Source: an uncultured Armatimonadota bacterium (GTDB taxonomy: Bacteria > Armatimonadota > Armatimonadia > Armatimonadales > Armatimonadaceae). Taken from it: a DNA stretch of 20,050 nt. Positions 14,731-20,050 of this stretch are shown piece after piece (position 1 is the first letter of the stretch; every line of letters begins with the position of its first letter). Under the pieces are notes generated by a model. It did not search any database, was not told the origin of the DNA, and saw nothing but the letters and a program-made list of their open reading frames with translations. The stretch lies in NCBI GenBank assembly GCA_903881535.1, contig CAIRTT010000113.1, forward strand, positions 1 to 20,050, read 5' to 3'. Both the position numbers and the translations under genes were made by a program.

Positions 14731-15747
14731 ATGAAGATTCTACTACTTGGCGGGACGGGATTGATATCGACAGCAATCACGAAGGCGCTGATTGCACGTG
14801 GGGATGAAGTCGTTCTCCACAATCGCGGACGAACTCCACATCGCTTTGAAGAGAGCCCGAATGTACGCATCATCACAGGCGACCGCAAGGATAGAGCAAC
14901 CTTTGAGGCTGCATTCGAAGGCGAAACCTTTGATGTTGTCGTTGACATGATCGCTTATCACATCGATGACACGCTTTCGGCACTACGTGCGCTCTCAGGC
15001 AAGTTTGGCCAGTTTGTCCATACATCCACGGTGTGTGTCACCAGCGGGCGGCCGGTCCACATCCCGATGACGGAAAGTGAGCCGTATCACTCCGTCGGTC
15101 AGTATGGTTGGAACAAGGCTGCGATTGAAGAGCATCTCCTAAAGCTGCATACCGATGAAGGCGTACCGGTTACCATCATGAGGCCTAGCCATTCCTATGG
15201 CGAAGGCGGTGGGATTTTGCGTCCATTTGGACCGTGGGAATCGTTTGTTGCTAGGCTGCGTGCTGGGCGGAAGCTGATTGTTCCAGGCGATGGCACGGGG
15301 CTTTGGGCGGCCTGTCACGTGGATGATGTCGCGCAAGGCTTCCTCGCAACGTTTGGTAATCCAAAGGCATTTGGCGAGGTATTTCATATCACCGGGGATG
15401 AATGGCATACGTGGGACCACTACCACCAAGCGGTCGCGGATGTTGTTGGCGGGACATATTCACCCGTTTACATACCATCCGATGTGCTCGCAAAATGCGC
15501 TCCCAAGTGGTCCGGTGGCCTGCGTGAAATCTTTCAGTGGACATCCGTTTTTAGCAATGACAAGCTCAAAGCCCTCGGTTACCAAGGTCAGATGATTAGC
15601 TTCGAAGAAGGTACCCGGCGTACCCTTGCTTGGATGGAGCGGGATGGCCGCTTAGCTGACATCGAAGGGGAAGACTTTGAAGATAAGCTGATTGCGGCGT
15701 GGGAGCGCGCGACTGCAGAGCTCCCAGTGATGCCAAAGTCTTCCTGA
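14731..15747 (+). CDS. NAD-dependent epimerase/dehydratase (extended short-chain dehydrogenase)
   Basis: A 338-residue nucleotide-sugar-type oxidoreductase. The Rossmann fold opens with KILLLGGTGLISTAITKAL (GxxGxxS/A type), followed by DEVVLHNRGRTP, a second-strand pattern suited to NAD(P). The catalytic Tyr-x3-Lys is YGWNK, preceded by FVHTSTVCV with the serine/threonine of the triad. MRPSHSYGEGG and GDGTGLWAACHVDDVAQGF are typical of the substrate side, and FHITGDEWHTWDHY suits a sugar-nucleotide epimerase or dehydratase. The substrate cannot be named. The start at 14731 gives a compact N-terminus; a start at 14716 would add MNVVT. It is divergent from the PHP gene and ends five bases before the convergent ATP-grasp gene, with no terminator between. 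Confidence 0.85.
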   Translation: MKILLLGGTGLISTAITKALIARGDEVVLHNRGRTPHRFEESPNVRIITGDRKDRATFEAAFEGETFDVVVDMIAYHIDDTLSALRALSGKFGQFVHTSTVCVTSGRPVHIPMTESEPYHSVGQYGWNKAAIEEHLLKLHTDEGVPVTIMRPSHSYGEGGGILRPFGPWESFVARLRAGRKLIVPGDGTGLWAACHVDDVAQGFLATFGNPKAFGEVFHITGDEWHTWDHYHQAVADVVGGTYSPVYIPSDVLAKCAPKWSGGLREIFQWTSVFSNDKLKALGYQGQMISFEEGTRRTLAWMERDGRLADIEGEDFEDKLIAAWERATAELPVMPKSS

Positions 15748-15752
15748 AGGGA

Positions 15753-16727
15753 CTAAGCTGCGGCGCTCCAGACCTGTTCTCCGACGACTTCTGGTTGTAG
15801 CTGGCGTGGGATGTGTTTATACCAAGTGGTATCCACATTCCACAGGCTGGCCAGCCAATGTTGAACATCCGGACAGCGACTGGGTGCACCTGTTTGTCCG
15901 CGGTAAGGAGTGCATACCAACCGGTGGATTGCAGGTCCAGCGGCGGTAACCATGAACTCGATACAGATATGATCGATGCCACTGGAAACGGCCATGGAAT
16001 CGCGGATCATGTCCTGAAAACCCACTGGTCGCTGAAAGTCAAAATCTGGGCAGACACTGTTGTGGACTGTTTGACGAATATGTGTCCATTCAGGTGTGTA
16101 GAGAGCGCAGCCGCCGAGGCGTGTGATGGTTGGGGATATGAGCTCAATCATCTCTGGGATGCCATCAAAACAATAAACACGAACCTTCATCAGCTGCTGG
16201 CCGTTGTCATCAAGGAGAAAGGGCTCAACGACAATCCTGGCATCTACAAAACCGACATTCATAGCGGTTGTTGTGCTACGAACGGATGTCGATAGCCACA
16301 TTGATGCGATAGTCTTGGCATCCTTATCGCTGATTGAGAATCTTGTCGAGCGCTCGGTGACTTGGAAATGTCCATCTTTGTCGCAAAATGCATCTCCATT
16401 TCCGTAGAGAAACCACTGGCTCTCATAGCGGAGGAGGCATGTGGAATGTTCCTGTGAGCCCCTCAAAAAGCAGGTCGTCGGCAAGTTGTCCCAGTCGATG
16501 TCATCTACAGATGTATAGGTTCCAAGGTTGTCGAGCGTCTTTGCTCCACAGCTGGCAGAAAATGTACGTGCTTCGACGGTGTCGCGGATACGGTTCCAAA
16601 GTGGGTTGGTGTCGTGCGCCATCCGCTGGCGAACCTTCCATGCATATTCTGTGCAGCTCGGTGCTACCTGGTCCATTATTCGCTGCCACGAAACTTGTAA
16701 GCGTAATGACTTTTCATCGTTGAACAT
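15753..16727 (-). CDS. Divergent TupA-like ATP-grasp protein
   Basis: A 324-residue protein. By pattern I place it in the TupA-like ATP-grasp group, named from teichuronopeptide synthesis. Matches, numbered from this start: DDIDWDNLPTTCFLRGSQEHS (about 75-95) resembles the family's DDIDF..LP..FVLKCNHGSG; VVEPFLLDDNG followed by KVRVYCFDGIPEMIEL (about 166-196) resembles EEYL...DYKFYCFNGKP; and IDHICIEFMV...TPYRGQTG (about 251-279) resembles the closing VRVDFY...ELTFTPGSG. The ATP-binding Lys appears as Arg and the metal-binding Glu near the end is not conserved, so activity is doubtful. The frame opens at ATG 16763, but ATG 16727 has GAGGAC about ten bases upstream and is preferred. It lies between an epimerase and an exported peptidase. 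Family assignment is by memory of motifs, not a search. Confidence 0.6.
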   Translation of the reverse strand: MFNDEKSLRLQVSWQRIMDQVAPSCTEYAWKVRQRMAHDTNPLWNRIRDTVEARTFSASCGAKTLDNLGTYTSVDDIDWDNLPTTCFLRGSQEHSTCLLRYESQWFLYGNGDAFCDKDGHFQVTERSTRFSISDKDAKTIASMWLSTSVRSTTTAMNVGFVDARIVVEPFLLDDNGQQLMKVRVYCFDGIPEMIELISPTITRLGGCALYTPEWTHIRQTVHNSVCPDFDFQRPVGFQDMIRDSMAVSSGIDHICIEFMVTAAGPAIHRLVCTPYRGQTGAPSRCPDVQHWLASLWNVDTTWYKHIPRQLQPEVVGEQVWSAAA

Positions 16728-16973
16728 TGGGTTTACGTCCTCGTGGTGTATCAAGTGCAACATGTGTGCCGATACAACTGTTTACACTTAATATCCGAAA
16801 GCATTTTGTCACGGGGTGAATTGACCGTCGTTTGCCTGCTCGAGGGTGTTTCTTGTATGTCGTGTGCAATTGGCGGTAAGTTGGTGCAATACCGGACGAA
16901 TTACAGCTGCGGTTTGCCTGACAAACAGCGCATGATTAACAATAGTTCATTGGTGTTCCGGGGGGATTCGTAA
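16728..16973. promoter_or_regulatory. Divergent intergenic region with candidate peptidase promoter
   Basis: It separates the ATP-grasp and peptidase genes. On the plus strand TTGCCT (16914-16919) and TAACAA (16937-16942) are 17 nt apart, a weak promoter for the peptidase operon. The octamer TTTGCCTG occurs twice (near 16831 and 16913). No good promoter is seen on the minus strand. Confidence 0.3.
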
Positions 16974-18584
16974 ATGGTGATGTCCATAGTGTTTGCGGCG
17001 TTGGCGTTGGTTTCAGGGGATGTGCAGACTATCCGAGCGGATGTCAGCTATCTTGCATCCGACCGTCTTGCCGGCCGCGGAACGGGTGAGCCTGGAAATG
17101 CGCTCGCCGCTAGTCATGTGGCATCACGATTCGCAGCGCTTGGACTTACCCCAGGAGCATCAACAAATCAGTGGCTGCAACCCTTCAAAGTTGCGATGGG
17201 CAATCGGCCAGGAACAGCATCGGTCATTAAAATTGATGGCCGTGGCATCAAGGGCAGCTCAGTTTTAAGGGTGCATCCGCGCAGCGGTAGCGGAAATATT
17301 ACTGCAAACATTGTCGCTGCATCCCCGGGCGCTGCGCTCAAGGGAGCCATCGCGGTTGTTCCATTGCCTCCTGATTCAGGGCTGATCAAGCAGGCTGGTC
17401 TCGTGGCTGCGGCACGGGATGCTGGTGCGGCTGGCGTGATTCTCCTTGCGGACAAAAACCTGGATGGTGCATTTGGCATCCATGTTGAGGGACCGGGCGC
17501 AGACTACGGCTTGCCGGTTGTTGTGATGCTAAAGGCTGCGTTTTCGCCGAGTGGACGTTTGCCAGAGCGCGGGAGCTTGTCGCTGACGATGCAGCCATTT
17601 GAGGTCACGACGAACAATGTGATTGGTGTGCTGCCCGGAACAGACCCGCAGCTTTCCAAGGAAGTTGTCGTTGTCGGAGCGCACCTTGACCACCTTGGCA
17701 TGGGCGGGGCATCATCGCTTTCGGACAGCAAATCCCCGGCGATTCACCATGGCGCGGATGACAATGCATCCGGCACAAGCGCGTTGATTGAGATTGCTTC
17801 GATATTGGCATCCCCTGCGAATCGCCCAAAGCGTACGGTCGTGTTTATTGCATTCTCGGGTGAAGAACTCGGTTTACTTGGCTCTGTGCACTATGTGAAG
17901 AGCCCTGTTTATCCGATAAAAGACACGGTGGCGATGGTCAATCTGGACATGGTTGGCCGTATGAAAGACAAAAGTCGTTTGTCGCTGATTGGTATAAAGA
18001 CCAGTCCCGGCTGGGAGTCGGTTGTCTCGCCGCTGGTGAAGCGCTCGGGTTTGAATGTGGTGCTTGAAGATTCAACGAGCGGTGGAAGTGACCATCAGCC
18101 TTTTCAGGCGGCAAAGGTTCCTGTGACATTCTTCTTCACGGGGCTGCATGCGGATTATCATCGGCCAAGTGATACGGCGGACAAGCTGGACATCGATGGC
18201 ATCGCCAAGGTCAGCCAGCTGGCAGCGCGGGTTGTTGAGCGGGTTGCAGATGCCCGTGAGCGTTTAGTGTTCAGCGAGCCTCCGGCGGCGGCGGGTGGGT
18301 CATCCACGATGCGTGCAAAGGCATCCCTGGGGACGATTCCTGAGTACGGAGCTGGCGTTATTGGTGTCTTGGTGGGTGGTGTGCGTGCGGGAAGCCCGGC
18401 GGAGAAGGCGGGCTTGCAGGCAGGTGACATTCTGGTTGGATTCGCGGGCAAGACGATCCGGAGTATTGAAGAGTACACGGCGGCGCTTGGTGAAGCAAAT
18501 CCAGGGGATGTTGTTGAGCTCAAGGTGGACCGCAAGGGAAAGATTTTGTTGATGAAAGCGACGCTGGCTGAGAGCCGCCGCTAA
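16974..18584 (+). CDS. Exported M28 family zinc aminopeptidase with PA and PDZ domains
   Basis: A 536-residue exported metallopeptidase. A short hydrophobic N-terminus (VMSIVFAALALVSG) serves as signal peptide. A PA-type insert (about 95-205, GAIAVVPLPPDSG, ARDAGAAGVILLAD) precedes the catalytic core. The two-zinc site is complete: His237 (VVGAHLDHLG), Asp262 (HHGADDNASG), catalytic Glu297 and ligand Glu298 (FSGEELGLLG), Asp325 (NLDMVGR) and His396 (DYHRPSDT). A C-terminal PDZ domain (about 455-535: GVIGVLVGGVRAGSPAEKAGLQAGDILVGFAGK) probably binds peptide ends or a partner. It should trim peptides outside the cytoplasm. GGGGGGA lies eight bases before ATG 16974. The TolB-like gene starts 21 nt after its stop, so the two form an operon. 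Confidence 0.93.
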   Translation: MVMSIVFAALALVSGDVQTIRADVSYLASDRLAGRGTGEPGNALAASHVASRFAALGLTPGASTNQWLQPFKVAMGNRPGTASVIKIDGRGIKGSSVLRVHPRSGSGNITANIVAASPGAALKGAIAVVPLPPDSGLIKQAGLVAAARDAGAAGVILLADKNLDGAFGIHVEGPGADYGLPVVVMLKAAFSPSGRLPERGSLSLTMQPFEVTTNNVIGVLPGTDPQLSKEVVVVGAHLDHLGMGGASSLSDSKSPAIHHGADDNASGTSALIEIASILASPANRPKRTVVFIAFSGEELGLLGSVHYVKSPVYPIKDTVAMVNLDMVGRMKDKSRLSLIGIKTSPGWESVVSPLVKRSGLNVVLEDSTSGGSDHQPFQAAKVPVTFFFTGLHADYHRPSDTADKLDIDGIAKVSQLAARVVERVADARERLVFSEPPAAAGGSSTMRAKASLGTIPEYGAGVIGVLVGGVRAGSPAEKAGLQAGDILVGFAGKTIRSIEEYTAALGEANPGDVVELKVDRKGKILLMKATLAESRR

Positions 18585-18605
18585 GGATTTTGAGAGGAAT
18601 TGAAG

Positions 18606-19709
18606 ATGCGTAAGAACAAGGTTGGAGCCGTGACGTTGCTGACGGCATTGATTGGAGTCGGATTGGCGGCTGTCGCGAACATGCAGCCTCCTGCCGCAGG
18701 GGATGGCCCATTGGCAGCGATGTTGGATCCAAAGGAAAAGCATCTTGCAAATGTCCGTCAGCTGACATTTGGTGGGCAGAATGCGGAAGCCTATTGGTCA
18801 TTTGATGGCAAAAAGCTGATTTTTCAGCGCTACGATGGCGATACATACAAGGCAGACCAGCAGTTTGTGATGAATGCGGATGGTTCAAACCGTATCCGTG
18901 TTTCGTCGGGAACAGGGCGTACGACCTGCGGCTATTTCCTCAAGGGAGATAAGCAGATTATCTTCGCATCCACGCACGGGTTTGGACCTGAGATTCCTCA
19001 GGATCCGGACCGCTCCCTTGGCTATGTGTGGCCGATTTTTCCAAGCTATGCCATCTGGAAGGCAAACGCCGATGGTACCAACCTAACGCCGTTGTTCCCA
19101 AAGAAGGTTGAGCTTGGTAAGAAGGTCGGCTACAACGCTGAGGCCACGGTCAGCCCGGATGGCAAGCGGGTTGTGTTTACATCCACGATGGATGGCGACC
19201 TTGAGCTATACACGATGAAACCTGATGGCACAGATGTCAAGCGGATCACCAATCGTGTTGGCTACGATGGCGGTGCGTTCTTCAGCCCTGATAGTAAGAA
19301 GCTTGTTTGGCGTGCAGGCTTACCGACGGCACCTGATGCGATAGCAGATTACAAGCGTTTGCTCGGGCAGGATCTTGTGCGTCCAAGTCAGATGGAGCTT
19401 TGGATGGCAAATGCCGATGGCACAGATGCAAAGCAGATCACGAGCAATGGTGCGGCGAACTTTGCGCCGTATTTCACCCCGGATGGCAACCGCTTGGTGT
19501 TTGCATCCAATATGGGTGACCCAAAGCGGCGTACGTTTGATATCTACCTGATCAATCTTGATGGCACTGGACTCGAGCAAGTTACGTATGGACGTCAGTT
19601 TGATTCATTCCCGATGTTTTCACCGGATGGCAAGAAGCTGGTTTGGGGTTCGAATCGTAACGGCAAGGATCACGAGACGAATATCTTTGTGGCGGACTGG
19701 AAGCCGTAA
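18606..19709 (+). CDS. Exported TolB-like beta-propeller (PD40 repeat) protein
   Basis: A 367-residue protein with a signal peptide (MRKNKVGAVTLLTALIGVGLAAVA). The rest is WD40-like PD40/TolB repeats: blade starts such as SPDGKRVVFTS (about 182), SPDSKKLVWR (227), TPDGNRLVFAS (291) and SPDGKKLVWGS (339), each followed by a return strand ending in NADGTN, KPDGTD, NADGTD or NLDGTG (from about 90, 154, 205, 269 and 317). The second blade carries an insertion (about 120-180). It has the propeller only; no peptidase domain or TolB N-terminal domain is attached, so it is not called tolB. The ATG at 18606 has GAGAGGA seven bases upstream; TTG two codons earlier is less likely. Co-transcribed with the M28 peptidase; a binding partner or envelope scaffold role is inferred. 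Confidence 0.88.
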   Translation: MRKNKVGAVTLLTALIGVGLAAVANMQPPAAGDGPLAAMLDPKEKHLANVRQLTFGGQNAEAYWSFDGKKLIFQRYDGDTYKADQQFVMNADGSNRIRVSSGTGRTTCGYFLKGDKQIIFASTHGFGPEIPQDPDRSLGYVWPIFPSYAIWKANADGTNLTPLFPKKVELGKKVGYNAEATVSPDGKRVVFTSTMDGDLELYTMKPDGTDVKRITNRVGYDGGAFFSPDSKKLVWRAGLPTAPDAIADYKRLLGQDLVRPSQMELWMANADGTDAKQITSNGAANFAPYFTPDGNRLVFASNMGDPKRRTFDIYLINLDGTGLEQVTYGRQFDSFPMFSPDGKKLVWGSNRNGKDHETNIFVADWKP

Positions 19710-19735
19710 GGATATTTCGTATTTGAGTGATGAAC

Positions 19736-19770
19736 AAGACCCTGGAGCCAATCGGTTTCAGGGTCTTTGT
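19736..19770 (+). terminator. Intrinsic terminator of the peptidase-propeller operon
   Basis: AAGACCCTGGAGCC pairs with GGTTTCAGGGTCTT: 14 pairs (two G-U) around the loop AATC, then TTTGTCATTTGT. The T-run is imperfect but the stem is very strong. It lies 26 nt after the stop codon. Confidence 0.8.
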
Positions 19771-19949
19771 CATTTGTGTGAAGCTAACACGTGGGTGTTG
19801 TCGTTGTGTGTTTGTTGATGAAACTACACAAACCTCAAGGGGTGCCACGTTCTGCGTGTAAACGGTTTTCGTTTGTCCAGCCATGTGAACCGTCTCTCCT
19901 TCAAAAGAAGAAAAAATCAGCTTCCTAGTACATTCAGGAGACAAATGTT

Positions 19950-19978
19950 TTGCGGTGCAACGTTCTGGTCGATATAAT
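19950..19978 (+). promoter_or_regulatory. Promoter of the tRNA-Pro gene
   Basis: A perfect -10 TATAAT (19973-19978) lies 17 nt after TTGCGG (19950-19955; three of six). Transcription should begin about six bases before the mature tRNA. Confidence 0.75.
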
Positions 19979-19990
19979 GACGCTCGTTAT

Positions 19991-20050
19991 CGGGGCGTAG
20001 CGCAGTTGGTAGCGCGCGACATTTGGGATGTTGAGGTCGCATGTTCGAAT
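19991..20050 (+). tRNA. tRNA-Pro (anticodon UGG), 3' end cut by window edge
   Basis: The first 60 nt of a tRNA read cleanly: acceptor strand CGGGGCG, TA, D-stem GCGC/GCGC around AGTTGGTA, anticodon stem CGACA/TGTTG enclosing TTTGGGA (anticodon TGG at positions 34-36, reading proline codons), variable loop AGGTC, then the T-stem GCATG and TTCGAAT. The acceptor 3' strand lies beyond the window. A starting C1 is usual for bacterial tRNA-Pro. Confidence 0.93.

Noticed and set aside
19771..19949. Possible RNA gene or terminator (GTTTGT/ACAAAC hairpin) before the tRNA
   Set aside because: Six-base stem with a long loop and no T-run; no RNA family recognised, only a short intergenic spacer.
1..20050. 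CRISPR arrays, insertion sequences, prophage or toxin-antitoxin modules
   Set aside because: No regularly spaced repeats, transposase motifs, integrase or paired small toxin genes were seen on either strand.

Overview
This is a chromosomal window of ordinary bacterial housekeeping and cell-envelope genes, close-packed and of moderate GC. Many products carry Sec-type signal peptides: a glycoside hydrolase, two LTXXQ proteins, an M28 peptidase and a TolB-like propeller. That suggests a bacterium with a periplasm or large exported proteome. The gene mix would fit a lineage such as Armatimonadota, but this is a guess from gene style; no marker in the window fixes the taxon. I see no insertion sequence, prophage, CRISPR array or toxin-antitoxin pair.

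Layout. 1-2698 (+): the 3' part of ribD, then ribE and ribBA, translationally overlapping and closed by a strong intrinsic terminator; they supply riboflavin synthesis except lumazine synthase (ribH), which is not here. 2979-3851 (-): a 290-aa sigma-70 factor with its own terminator and a 480-nt upstream region holding a plausible promoter and long leader. 4334-9965 (-): a DinG/XPD-type iron-sulfur helicase, enoyl-ACP reductase FabI (overlapping the helicase gene by 11 nt) and a large secreted clan GH-A glycoside hydrolase. 10020-11157 (+): two small exported LTXXQ (Spy/CpxP-like) proteins divergent from the hydrolase. 11284-14685 (-): CTP synthase, a TerC-family membrane protein and a PHP-family histidinol-phosphatase-like enzyme. 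14731-15747 (+): an extended-SDR NAD-dependent epimerase. 15753-16727 (-): a divergent TupA-like ATP-grasp protein ending tail to tail with the epimerase. 16974-19709 (+): an M28 aminopeptidase with PA and PDZ domains followed 21 nt later by a TolB-like beta-propeller, then a terminator. 19991-end: 5' part of tRNA-Pro(UGG) behind a near-consensus promoter.

I found no convincing new multi-gene system. The points most worth a second look are: three genes (pyrG, the terC-family gene, the epimerase) whose start codons lie 9-10 nt after an extended -10 element and lack a Shine-Dalgarno sequence, implying leaderless mRNAs; the degenerate TupA-like ATP-grasp protein that has lost expected active-site residues; the Gln-Trp in place of the Trp-Trp pair in the sigma factor; a perfect 13-nt palindrome in the tight glycoside hydrolase/LTXXQ divergent gap; and strong enrichment of the hexamer GGATGC/GCATCC across the window.
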